Shown: piece by piece, positions 37,230 to 49,000 of the stretch
How the letters are laid out: every line of letters begins with the position of its first letter
How positions within the stretch are numbered: position 1 is the stretch's first letter
Assembly: GCA_025526915.1 (NCBI GenBank)
Contig: JAHLKH010000136.1
Location: forward strand, 1-64,000
DNA length: 64,000 bases
Direction: 5' to 3'
Source: Entophlyctis helioformis
Lineage: Eukaryota; Chytridiomycota; Chytridiomycetes; Chytridiales; Chytriomycetaceae
Position numbers and translations under genes: made by a program
Notes under the pieces: model-generated
Databases searched by the model: none
Told to the model about the DNA's origin: nothing
Seen by the model: only the letters and a program-made list of their open reading frames with translations

Positions 37230-40200
37230 TCATGCAGGATCTCTGGGCTTCGCAGACCCTGGCTTGAGTGCGACCTTGAGCGGCTCATGAGGCTTGGATG
37301 CCTGCTGCTGGAGTCGGCGCTGCTGAGGTCGGCCAGCGCCAAGCCGCCGCTTGTTGATCGGATCGCTGAATAGATCTATAGTCTCGTCAGGCAAAACAGC
37401 AGCTGTGCGCTTCTTTGCGGCCGTCGTCGTCGTCTTGCCACCGGACTTGGATTCGCTTGTCTTGGCACCTTTGACAGACTTGGCCGATTTGGCAGACGGC
37501 TTATCTTGGACAGCGTCAGCCGTTGCAGATACTGGCATCGCAGACACGCCAGTCGCCAGCGTCTCTTCTTGCTCGGCAGACGAGTCAGATTTGCGCCGTT
37601 TTGGTGGATGCGATCCATTATGCATGCTTGGATCCTCGCCAGACTCGGTCAACGGCTCAAAGACGACACCTTGCGAGGCCGGCGATGTAGTCTGATCCTT
37701 GCCCGAGCTAGCGACTGTGGTGGAGTCCAGCACGCCTTCCACTGCATTGTATGCAGCAATGTATGCTGCAAGCGAGTCGTCTGGAATGGCCTCGTCCTGA
37801 ACACGCGGAATTGCTGTTGCATCGTCCAGACGCGCAAGCGGCATCTCTTGTAGCACAAATGCAGCAGTCTTTTCGACGGGCTGGAGCGTCGGGCGAGATG
37901 TTTCCGTGGTGCGAGATGTTGTCGCAACGGCAGCGGCAGCAGCGGCAATCTCGATTGCAGTGGTTGCGGCGGTCTTGATCACGTCGCCTTTGGGTCCATC
38001 AGAGGAAAGGTCTGGTTGGTCGCCTGGCATGCCGCTTCTTTGCATAGGCTCCGGTGGTGGCATAGCCGCGTCTGCGCCAGACATCCCAGCAGCCGAAGAA
38101 GCAGCCAGGACCGCAGCCACGGCTGCAGCAGTCACCGAGGCGCTATCGTGGATTGGCTGTTGGCCGACCATGTCCATAAACGGATGCCTGGCAATACCGC
38201 TTTCGTGCTCATCGTCACTGTGGTCAATGTGCGTTTCTGACAGAAACGATGCTGCAAATCCAGCTGTGCCCAATCCGCTGTCCTCTGGCGGTGGCAGGGA
38301 GACGCTTTTGGGTCGTTGAAGCAACTCGGCGTTTTCTAGGTGATGTTGATGTACGGGTCCGGCATGCTTAACGACCTGGACTATGGAGCGGCCGTCTTTG
38401 TCTTTTGTCTTGTTTGAAGCAAAGCCCTGCATCTGCAAGAGCGTGTGATGCAATGCATAGTCGCGTATGTCAGATGTGCAAGCTGCGGACAGTATGCCAT
38501 GGGCCATAAGGAGCAAGTAAGCATACCTTTTTGACCATGAACCGCATCGACACCTTGGACTCGTGAAGCACATCTTGCATGGCTGCCAGAATCCCATCAT
38601 TGGCGTTGCGGAGATGTATGACAATTCCCTGATGCTTGTATGGCAGATGAAATGCAACGGAAATGTGGAAAGGCGCTTGCGTGTCGCGTGTCTCGATTAT
38701 AGAGTTTTTCGGGATTACCCACCGCACGCCAGGATTCTCCTTGAACTCAAAGAGAATGTCATACACGTTCTTGGGCTCTGCATCTGCCTTTGCAGGGGGT
38801 TTTGCATGATAGCCTTGTACAGAACTGCGCTGTGCATACCCATGCTGCTGAGCCTGAGGCGCTGGTGGTGGAAATGGAGCCTCGAATGGAACCAATGGCG
38901 CAGCAGAGAAGAACGGGTTTGAAAGCGGCGCAGGTAGTCCAGACTGCTCTGCGCGTGCGGCTGTGGCCGCTTGGATGGCTTGCACATATGCAAAGAACAT
39001 GGCAGTCTGCTGATGGGTCGAGAGTGGGGCGACTTGTGTTGGGCCGCCTGATGCATGAGATGCCGCCGCGGGCAAGCTGGTCGTGGAGAGAGCCGATGCG
39101 TGCGTCATTGGCTGGATTGCGGCGAAAAAGGGAAGAAAGGGATTGGCAGCAAGGGCGGCAATCTCTTCTGGAGTGATGTGAACTGCGCCTGGTCCGCCAG
39201 ATACAGTTGGCGCGGCTGGTGCAGGTAGTGCGGCTGGTGCAAGGAAAGCGTCGAATGCTGAGGCTGCATCTGCAGTGGTGGTGTTTGGGTTGGACGGCAA
39301 CGGCATGGGCAGCAAGCTTGGCGGTGCTGTTGTGGACTGGCCGAACAGTTCCTGAGCTGGCATGCGTTTGGACTTGTCAGTAGGCGTTGCAGAGGCTGCG
39401 GCTGCTGCGGCTGCTGCTGCGATCGCTTGTGCATTCAGCTTTGGCAATGGTGCATTGCTGTGTTCCACAGCCTGATTGCTGAACAACGGCGTGCCAGGCT
39501 CGGTGTCGAAGGGATTGCTTGGCTGGACGGCATCGTCATTCGCGTCGCGCTCGATCTTGAGCAGGATGGACGTGGCGGCGGCAGATCCTGCATCGGCGTC
39601 AGCATTTGCTGCGTCTGTTTCAGACAAAGACGACGACGATGCTGCTGCTACGGCTGCTTCTGGTGCTGCTGGTGCTGCTGGTGTTGGTGCTTTCACTACA
39701 GAAGAATGTGCCGTTTGGATCTGGCTGCTGAGGCTCGCACTGCTGTTGGCTGCCTGATCGTGTCCGGATGGGCCAGACTTGGCAAGCAAGGCACCGACAC
39801 TGTCCGTCCCGCCGATGGCGTTGCTGGCTGGCAGCAGCCCAAGAAGCTCGGACAATGCTTGCAGCCCAGCTGCGGTTGCATCTGCGGTGCTGTTGGCTGC
39901 GTGTGGAATGTCAGAGGCAGCGGCTCGTGGAAGAACGGAAACGTCGCCGGCTGCAGCGTTGGCTGGAGTGCTGGCTGGACGGCTCGTTTGCTGCTCCTGG
40001 ACGACAGCGCAGGTCCACGGCGCAGCTTGCGAGGCTCGGAGAGGTAGACGGCTCGGTAGAAGGTGGTCTCGTAGAAGACGTGCGGCCCGATGGCCACATC
40101 TGCCGAGCCCAGGGCATCAACGTGGGTCATGGTCCGTCGAGGCTCGCCGTCCTCAGTGAAGCCTCGTTCGGCCTGCTGCCGTTTCGAGGCGGCTGATGAC

Positions 40201-40733
40201 GCTGCCGCTGTTCCAGACATGCTGCTGCGAGACAGAGCCTGCTGCATGGCCGGTGTGTCTGTGGGGAAGGGCGTCAGGCACCGAGAGAAGGCCGTCGTCG
40301 TCCATGCCAGGCGCGATGTCCGCAGCCGTTCGTGCAAGCCCTCCTTCTCGACATCCATCAATGCCGCCAAGATCGAAGAGGCGCGGTGGTTGAACACACG
40401 TTTATTGCGTCCAAGTGAACCACATCGGTCTGCTGGGCATGCCAGCTGCATCTGATGCGCAGAGGCAGACTGGCTGAGCATGCCGACACCGGCTATGCAC
40501 GGCGACTGGCGAGACGGCCGACGTGCAGACGACCTTGACGCGTTGCTGGGCCTTGCGCTTGGCGTCCGTTGACGACGGAGAAGCGTGGACGCGGTTAGCC
40601 AGCACCAAAGGCGCAGCCCATCTCTGGTGAAGACAGCGTTGTTGGCTTCGACATCGAGAGAGGGGTTGGCGGTGAGAGCGGCCCTGCTGGCGCTATCTCC
40701 GTGAGTTGGCGGGTTGCTGCTGAAAGCGGCCAC
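37230..40733 (-). CDS. Unrecognised large Ala/Ser-rich protein(s), probably nuclear
   Basis: I do not recognise this gene. An ATG at 40733 (MAAFSSNPPTHGDSASRAAL) opens a frame with VFNHRASSILAALMDVEKEG and VFYETTFYRAVYLSEPRK; around 40030-39900 the coding-like frame shifts to one continuing through 38530 (SELLGLLPASNAIGG, NPFLPFFAAIQPM). The best conserved-looking part is near 38770-38530: NVYDILFEFKENPGVRWVIP followed by a region of strands and AMQDVLHESKVSMRFMVKK, which looks like a folded domain of about 85 residues. After an intron the C-terminal part (38430-37230) is Ala-rich and ends in KRRK, AKKRTA and NKRRLGAGRP basic patches. One gene is the simplest reading; two genes, or a gene with one or two base errors near 40640 and 40000, are also possible. 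Confidence 0.5.
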
Positions 40734-41603
40734 TCAAGTGGTCTTGACATTTTGTGTCATTGCAGATGCCACGCAGATGCCGCGCAGATGGGCCAACAGC
40801 CGTGGCGACGAAGATCTGGCGACGTGTGGGCAGTGGTATGAGTGCCTTGAGAGCGAGAGGCAAGCGAGGATGGGCCGGAGAGGCAGACCTTGGCAGATAT
40901 GCCTGGCTGCCTGGAGGAGCGCGGTGGTCTCTGGCTTGGCGATGGTCGTGGCACTTGCGGGCGAGAGAGGACTGGCCAGTCGGCTGGCGGTTGAGCGTGG
41001 CGATGCCGTTGCTCGGTGCCGCCCACCAGATCACCTGCCCACAAGGCGAGAAGCTTAAATGTTCTTGCTGCGGGCCAGATCCAGACTCACAGTCGCTGCC
41101 AACTCACATCGGAGTTGTTCCTTGAATCGCGTGACGAGTAAAGCTTAAGTTCCTCAATGCACATTGCAGTGCCGGACTATAAAAGGCTGCGCCTTCTTCG
41201 CCTGTTTCCTTGGCATCCAACCCTCCTCGCCCACCAGCACCAGCACCAGCACCAACAACCCCCACTCCAGGTAAGCGTGCCGCACGGCATTGCCTGGCAA
41301 GACCGTTGGAATGGCCGTTTGGCACTGGCATCTCCAGCGTGCAATCTGCGTCTCTGCCTGCCCCGCTGCCTGCCTCGGAGCCATCCCGTAGTGGCAGGCT
41401 TGGACGGGGCAGCAGTTGCGGCAGCACCCTGGCACGCCTGGTGAATGTCTCACGCCGCGCCACACGGCCTGTCCGCATTGCCCCGTCTGTGTTGGCGTGA
41501 CGCACGACACTGACCAACGCATCTGTCGCTGTCTCTGACGCTGCCTCTGTCGCTCTCCCTTGCGGTCTCCCCCACCAGCCCCCCTCGCACACCACACAGC
41601 ACG
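40734..41603. promoter_or_regulatory. Divergent promoter region with TATA box before A2
   Basis: The gap between the start of the 37.2-40.7 kb gene and A2 contains no supported gene. A clear TATA box (CTATAAAAGG) lies at about 41177-41186, roughly 420 bp before the A2 ATG, so A2 may have a long 5' leader, perhaps with an intron between about 41273 (CAGGTAAGCG) and a later CAG. Confidence 0.55.
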
Positions 41604-42254
41604 ATGATCTCCCAACTCGGCCAACAGCTCCTCGCCCAGTCGCTCCCCCCGTCCGAAATCGAGGTCATTGAGATTGACGACTTTGTGCCCGTGGACCAGA
41701 AGGAGACGCTGCACTCTGGCTCGGTCGTTGTCGTCAAGAAGTCTCTCAAGGGTGCGTTGCCCCCTGCGCCCCTGCGCCAATCTCTGCCGTCTGCCATGCC
41801 CTGGTCGCTGACCCGCTCGTGTTTGTGCCTGCCTGCCTGCCTGCTTGCCTGTGCCTGCTCTCGCTTGCTCATCTGGCCATCGTCCGCGTTCATGCATTGG
41901 TCGCGCCTCCTGATCACACGACATCACGCGACCGGCCATGTCACCACCACGTCGACAACACATCGCGCCATCGGCATCCCTCTCAACGTCCCTCCTGGCA
42001 TCCCTCCTGGCGCTTCTGCAGACGGCGAAGAGTGCTTCAACGTCCACGTCATTGAGGGCAAGAAGGTCGGCACGCTCATTGGCCGTCTCGATAAAAAGGC
42101 CGTCATTGGCAACGACCACGTTGTCGGCAAGGCGTACATTGTCACCAACGACATGCGCACCTCGGACAAGAGCGTCGACAAGCGGAAGTCGACCAAGCAC
42201 AAGGGCATGGTCAAGGCCACGCTCCTCACTGAGATTGTTGAGAAGATGAAGTGA
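41604..42254 (+). CDS. A2: small conserved protein, inverted partner of A1
   Basis: Exons 41604-41751 and 42022-42254 encode 126 residues starting MISQLGQQLLAQSLPPS. The first 24 codons differ from A1 at many synonymous positions, yet from GACGACTTTG (41676) through the rest of exon 1, the intron and most of exon 2 the two copies are nearly identical. Near the end they differ again (TKHKGMVKATLLTEIV here, TKNKGMVKATLIEEIV in A1). A likely recent gene-conversion tract of about 0.5 kb explains this. The reading frame is intact and the strand pattern (SGSVVVVKKSLK, KKVGTLIGRL, GKAYIV) suggests a small beta-rich fold. Function unknown. It faces UTP13 tail to tail, 108 bp apart. Confidence 0.82.
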   Translation: MISQLGQQLLAQSLPPSEIEVIEIDDFVPVDQKETLHSGSVVVVKKSLKGALPPAPLRQSLPSAMPWSLTRSCLCLPACLLACACSRLLIWPSSAFMHWSRLLITRHHATGHVTTTSTTHRAIGIPLNVPPGIPPGASADGEECFNVHVIEGKKVGTLIGRLDKKAVIGNDHVVGKAYIVTNDMRTSDKSVDKRKSTKHKGMVKATLLTEIVEKMK

Positions 42255-42362
42255 GCCACGTCTCGGTCTCGTCCCTCCAACCCAGCCCAACCACAACCGC
42301 CCCACCACAACCAATCTGTCTGCCTGCGCAATGGCTCTGTCAATAAATCCGTCTGGGTCCCT

Positions 42363-45300
42363 TTATTCGCTGTCGTCTTCCACATCGTCTTGCTCCTGGG
42401 CATCGTCCATGTCAAGATCGTCATCGTCGGCATCGTCGTTGTGACCGTTCTCCAGATGAACCATTTCGTCGTCCTGCTCGTCGTCGTCATCATCATCGCC
42501 GATGGCGAGAAGGTTGTCCATGCACTGAAGCGTGTAGTCAAGCACCTGGCTCTTCTTGAGCATCTCGCTGGCGTGTGTATAGTGGCGCTCAGTGTATGGC
42601 AGCAGCGACTCCAGGATCTCCTTGGCCTTGGGCAGGCCCGTGATGACGTCGGGGCTGTATGCGCGCAGCAGCAAGTACAGCAGACCCTGCGTCACCTGCA
42701 CGTGCTTGGAGTTGGTGTTCCAGTCGCGAATGTACAAAAGGATGCGCTCAAGCTGTTGTTGCATGTCGCCCGTCAGTCCAGCAATGGCTCAGCAAGCGTC
42801 TATTCTGCGGGGCAAAGGGGGCATTGCTTACATCGGCTGGCGCGAGCTCCTTGAACAGCTTGTCCAGCTGGCGCGATCCAGTGACCGTGTCGGCGTCTGG
42901 CGCCTGGTGGTGGACGTCCGACAGGATCGTCAGAATGCGGTACGGCTGGTCGAGCTGCATGGCAAGCAGCACAGCATTGCGGTAGTCCTTGCGCAGCAAA
43001 AACAGCTTCAGATCTTGCTCCCTATGGACCACGCAAAAAGCAGCACCAAGGATCACGTCAGGAATCAGGGGCATGCAAGCATTGGCATCCAATAGACTGA
43101 CTTGACAATGCGGCCGGCGTCTTCTTGGGCCTGCTCTTCCTTCTCCTGCACAGTGACGTCGGTCCACAGGGTGATGGTCGAGTCAGACGAGCCAGAAACG
43201 ACGCGCGACTCGGATTGGTTGACGGCAAGACCCCAGATGCGGTCTTCGTGGTTGTCGAGCGTCGCCACGCACTCGTTGTCCTTGATGGTCCAGACCTTGA
43301 GAAGACCATCGGAGCCGGCCGACATGAGCTGCATGCCCGCCGACAGGAACCACACGTTGAGCACCGTGTTCAAATGGCCCTCAAATGTCTGCAGCGCATG
43401 CCAATGTCAGAGACCAGAGTCAGCACGATGGACGGACAGCCCACAACAGAGGAAATCACGGCAGGGTGCACTTGCCCGAACACAGGAAAAGTCGTGAATG
43501 TTCCACAGCTTGATCGTCTTGTCTGTCGATGTGGTGGCAATGACTTGGTCTACGGGAGAAAAGCGCACACACCAGATACCACGCTTGTGGCCCTTGAATG
43601 TGCCGACCAGGGATCCATCTGCCACGTTCCAAAGCTGCAGTCGTTTGCGGCATGGTTCCAGCAGGGCACGGAGCATGTCAGTTTGCGCGCTACACTCCTC
43701 TGGTAGTCCATTGCCCAGCGGCCGTGCATGCGCAGCAATCGACCCACCTTGGCAACCTTGTCCAGACCAGCAGACGCAAACATGCGATCGTTGGGTGCCA
43801 CGGCAACGCTCTGGATGTCTTTGTCGTGGGCCTGGAACGTGTATCGCGCCTTGGGCTTGCCATTCTCGATCGACTTGAGGTCCCACACCTTGATGGTGCG
43901 GTCCTGGCTTCCCGTGATCACAAAGCCTGCGGCTGCAGATGTGAATGTGGCGCCAGAGGGAGGCGCAGTCGCACGGCGAGACACGGCAACGGCCGTCACA
44001 GGCTCAGTGTGGCCCGCGACTGTGGCCAGCGGCTGGAATCTGTCCTTGGACGGCTGGCTCATGTCGACCCGCCAAAGCATAGCTGTGCGATCCTTGGCGC
44101 CCGAAATGACGAGCCTACCATCCGTCGAGGCTGCAAGCGCCAGGACCGTGTCGCTGTGACCATACACAATGTCGCAGTCGCGCGTCTCAAGGTCGTAGAC
44201 ACGAATCTGTCGCCAGCCAACAAGCACAGGAGTGTCAGCCATGCAGCCAACAGAGGCTGCCAACGTATCAGACCTGGAATCCTGCTGCGCACCTGCTCGG
44301 TGTTGGTCACCACGGCCAGATGGCGCTCCTCCTCGCCAACAAACGAAATGTCCAAGACCTCCTCGTTGTAGCCAGCAATCTGCTTGACACGCGTGAGGCC
44401 AGGCGCCTCCTCGCTCGACTCCTCTTGGCTCGATTCTGCGTAAAAGAGCAGATTTTGGTCGCTTGTCACGGACACAATGGTGCCAGTTGCATCGTCATAC
44501 ACGATGCCCACAATCTCGTGGCGTGCATTGGGTTCGCGTGTCTCCTGGAAGATCAGCTCGCCCGACTGCATGTCCCAGAGGCGGAGGATGCCCTTGTCTC
44601 CACCCGTGCAAATGGCGTGGGTGCTGCCGTTTCCGGCGCCGGTGTATCGCACGACCGAAAGCGCTTCAACCGACTCGAACACTGGCGTGGTCTTGACCAG
44701 CTCAAGCTTGTCGAGATCCCAGGTGTTGATCACCTTGTCACGCGCACCACTGTAGAGCATGGATCCGTCGGGCGAAAAGTCGAGGCCACGAATGACGGAA
44801 ACGTGGCTTGAGAACACGGCAGTGCATCTGTGTGGTTCGCGTTTTGCCGACATGAGATATTGCCGCCAAGTTGGGTCAGTTCCATCGATAGGCGGCCTGC
44901 ACTTGCTGCTGCATTCGCGCTTACGTTCTCTCCTGCAGATCCCACAAACAGATCTTGCAGTCGTCACTGCCAGACACAAGCGTCAGACGCTCGGGATCCG
45001 GGTGGAACTTGACAACCGAGACAATACCGCCGTGGCCACGGAAGTTGTGTGTGCAGTATCCGCGATCGACATCCCACACCTTGACGGTGCTGTCGGCAGA
45101 TCCCGTCGCAACAAGCGTCGATGTGGCATCAAAGTCCATGGCAAGGACAGGCGCCTCATGTGCCTAGAAGCAGCGATGCGGCCGAATCCAGAAGGGTCAG
45201 CATGCCGTCAGTGTGGTGACAGCGAGGCGCATGACGATGCGTCGCACCTTGAAGCTCTTGGTGAGCGACCAGTGTCTGCATCAAAGATCTTGATGAGCAG

Positions 45301-45778
45301 GCTCTGGTAGGCAACAACCAGATGCGATGCATCCGGCTTGAGAGCAAAGCAAGTGACGGCGTTGGATTCCTGCAACAGAGACAGAATGGGACAGGAGCGT
45401 CAGCCAAGCCGAGTGGACAGCCGAGGCATGGATGGACAGCAGACAGGCAAGGCCGAGGGACAGGCGAATGGCAACATCACGCACTCCTTTGATGCGCAGC
45501 AGACGCTCGCCAGACTCCAGGCTGGTGACAATGAGGTCGTCGCCGTAGGTCGTCAGCAGACGGCCGGCACCAGGAGCCAGCGCGGCCTTGCCGCCGGTGA
45601 AAATGGACTCGATGGTGCCAGTGACCTTGAAGCTGTAGCGGGCATGCACGCACGCATGTATGCATGTCAGCAACGGCATTCCGCTGTGCCCGTTCATGCC
45701 CGTTCATGCCATGCCATGCCATGCCATGCCCTGCCCTGCTTGCCTCGTCTTCAGATGCAGCGTCGCTTCGGCCGGCAT
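42363..45778 (-). CDS. UTP13: U3 snoRNP WD40 protein Utp13/TBL3
   Basis: This is a component of the UTP-B part of the small-subunit processome, acting in 18S rRNA processing in the nucleolus. From ATG 45778 the product begins MPAEATLHLKT and then SFKVTGTIESIFTGG. It carries tandem WD40 propellers: VATGSADSTVKVWDVDRGYC, CKICLWDLQ, LYSGARDKVINTWDL, VISGAKDRTAMLWRVD, VITGSQDRTIKVWDL, ATTSTDKTIKLWNI, and MSAGSDGLLKVWTIKD near the end. The last exons hold the Utp13 C-terminal helical domain (AMQLDQPYRILTILSDVHH, VTQGLLYLLLRAYSPDVITG, YTERHYTHASEML) and a very acidic tail. The first intron uses a GC donor (exon 1 45778-45744, then GCAAGC; exon 2 from 45632), the only choice that keeps frame. About ten short introns in all. 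Confidence 0.9.
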
Positions 45779-46003
45779 GTTGATGGTGCGCCAAAAAAAG
45801 TTTTGGTCCCGCCGTTGATATCAAGCCCTGAGAGTCGCCCTCTGATTGGCGGATCTGGGATTTGAGAGCGTGTCTTGAGCATTCGCTGATGAGCACTCGT
45901 TGCTGAAGGGCTGAAAGAGCATCTGCGTGCAGGACAGCAAGAGGCAGGCGGGCAAGGATCTGGTTTGCTTGGCTCAGAGCAACACGCTCAAGCGGCAGCA
46001 CGA

Positions 46004-49000
46004 ATGAGCGCACAAGACAGCGGCGGCCAGCCGACACTGGCAGATATGGCGGTGAGTGCGGCGGGCTGCCGTGGCTGGCTGCCGTGGCTGGCTGGCTGGC
46101 TCACACTGCATGCACCACAGGAGCTGCTGCGGCAACCGCGCCACACGGCCGGCCACCGATACGAGGCACACCGGCAGCCGAGCGGCGAGCCGGCACAAGC
46201 ACCCAGCGAGCCCGCTGCAGCCAACAGACGGCCCACGCAGACGGCCACAGGTGCTGTTGCGCAGCCAGCCCCTCGTGCAGACACCGAGTGAGTCTGCGTG
46301 TCCGTCGCTCTGGCCTGCCTCTGCTGTCCAGCCTGCGCTGTCTGGCTGACCGCTTGCAGCACAACACAGTCGCCGTTGTCGATGATCCAGCAGCACGAGG
46401 CATGCCATGATGGACAGCCGTTGTGGATGGCACAGCGCAGCATGGCTGTCGATGCAGACGCACCAGATGCCGTCCACACCGGCCACGTTGCCAAGCGATC
46501 TCGCTCATCAGCGGCCACATCGGTCGCATCTGACCTATCTGATGCAGACAGCAGCCTTTCGCTTGCATCGCCGGATCACCATCGCCAGACTCGCAGACGC
46601 ACAGCCGAGCCACTCGAGCAACGCACAGGCTCGCCATCATCAACAGCAACAGACGATGTCTTGCTTCAACTGCAAAGCATGCCGTTGCCGGACAAAACAG
46701 CCAGATCACTGGATCGTCTCGGCCTGTCTCCATCTCTGGACTCTCAATCGCCTCATTGACACAAGACCAACAACAGCAACTTATCACGGCACTCAAGACA
46801 TCGAATGCCGGGATGCTCAGAGAGGTTGCGCCAAAGCATATTGGTCAGCTGCCCGATCCAGCTGGCTCATCTCTTGAGCGGATCAAGCGTCGACTGTTTC
46901 CAAATGTAAACAAGCACGCATATCGACACGCGAAGATCACTCACAGAGGAAGAGTCGCGCATTCAAAGGTTGCTCGTTTGATGATCGTTGTGTGTGTGGC
47001 TGGAAACTGACATGACTGAATGACACTGTATGGCAGGAAAGAGATACGATGTTTTTGCAGCATGGGCCCAACAAGTATGCCATGCTCCGATGCAGCGAGC
47101 AGCTAGATGAGTGGCTGGTACATCCAGACACGCAGCAATGGTCGTGCAAGCAAGTCGTTCTGTTGTTCGCCTCGTAAGTCAACATTGTCATGCACGGCAT
47201 ATCTATCGCTCACGCCTGCTGCATCTGCCAACAGAGTGGTTCATCGCATCCTTGCCAGTGCTGTAAACATTCGAAAGACACAGAGCGACCTGTTTGAGGA
47301 AGTCCGAAATGCAAGTGCATCTGGTAAGCAGGATGGATGGATCTACTTTGGATGTTTGCATGAGCAGCTGGAATGTGAGACCATTAATGCGATGATTGGG
47401 CTGTCTCAGAGATAACAGCCGATGTAGTTCTCGCCACCTCGCAAGCATGGCAAGACGCATGCCAGTCTGTGGATGATGCAACAATCAACAGCCGGCTCGA
47501 TGTCCCGTCTCTGGATCTGGCAGTCGCCTCGTTGACTCAAGACCAACAACAGCAGCTTGTCACGGCACTCAAGACTTCGAAAACCTGGATCCTCAGAGAG
47601 GTTGCGCCAAAGCATATTGGTCAGCTGCCCGATCCAGCTGGCTCATCTCTTGAGCGGATCAAGCGTCGACTGTTTCCAAATGTAAACAAGCCACGCATAT
47701 CGGACACGCGAAGATCACTCACAGAGGAAGAGTCGCGCATTCAAAGGTTGCTCGTTTGATGATCGTCGTGCGTGTCGCTGGAAACTGACACGGCTGAATG
47801 GCACTGTATGGCAGGGAAGAGATACAGCTGATACTGCAGTATGGGCCCAACAAGTATACCATGCTCCGATGCAGCGAGAAGTTGGATGAATGGCTGGTAC
47901 ATCCAGACACGCAGCAATGGTCGTGCAAGCAAGTCGTTCTGTTGTTCGCCTCGTAAGTCAACATTGTCATGCACGGCATATCTATCGCTCACGCCTGCTG
48001 CATCTGCCAACAGAGTGGTTCATCGCATCCTTGCCAGTGCTGTAAACATTCGAAAGACACAGAGCGACCTGTTTGAGGAAGTCCGAAATGCAAGTGCATC
48101 TGGTAAGCAGGATGGATGGATCTGCCTTGGATGTTTGCATGAGCAGCTGGAATGTGAGACCATTAATGCGATGTCTGGGCTGTCTCAGAGAGAGCAGCCG
48201 ATGTAGCCCGCGCCACCTCGCAAGCATGGCAAGACGCATGCCAGTCTGTGGATGATGCGACAATCAACAGCCAGCTCGATGTCCCGTCTCTGGATCTGGC
48301 AGTCGCCTCGTTGACTCAAGACCAACAACAGCAGCTTGTCACGGCACTCAGGACTTCGAAAACCTGGATCCTCAGAGAGGTTGCGCCAAAGCATATTGGT
48401 CAGCTGCCCGATCCAGCTGGCTCATCTCTTGAGCGGATCAAGCGTCGACTGTTTCCAAATGTAAACAAGCCACGCATATCGGACACGCGAAGATCACTCA
48501 CAGAGGAAGAGTCGCGCATTCAAAGGTTGCTCGTTTGATGATCGTCGTGCGTGTCGCTGGAAACTGACACGGCTGAATGGCACTGTATGGCAGGGAAGAG
48601 ATACAGCTGATACTGCAGTATGGGCCCAACAAGTATACCATGCTCCGATGCAGCGAGAAGTTGGATGAATGGCTGGTACATCCAGACACGCAGCAATGGT
48701 CGTGCAAGCAAGTCGTTCTGTTGTTCGCCTCGTAAGTCAACATTGTCATGCACGGCATATCTATCGCTCACGCCTGCTGCATCTGCCAACAGAGTGGTGC
48801 GTCGCATCAGTGACAGTGCTGTAAACATTCGAAAGACACAGAGCGACCTGTTTGAGGAAGTCAGAACAGCAAGCACATTTGGTGAGCTGGATGGATGGAT
48901 CTACTTTGGATGTTTGCATGAACAGCTGGAATGTGAGACCATTAATGCGATGGTTGGGCTGTCTCAGAGATAACAGCCGATGTAGTTCTCGCCACCTCGC

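Noticed and set aside
46101..46796. Minus-strand open frame across the R2 head, and its mirror at 1341-2320 (+)
   Set aside because: Antisense shadows of the R-family head exons; the spliced sense frame explains the region with matching phases.
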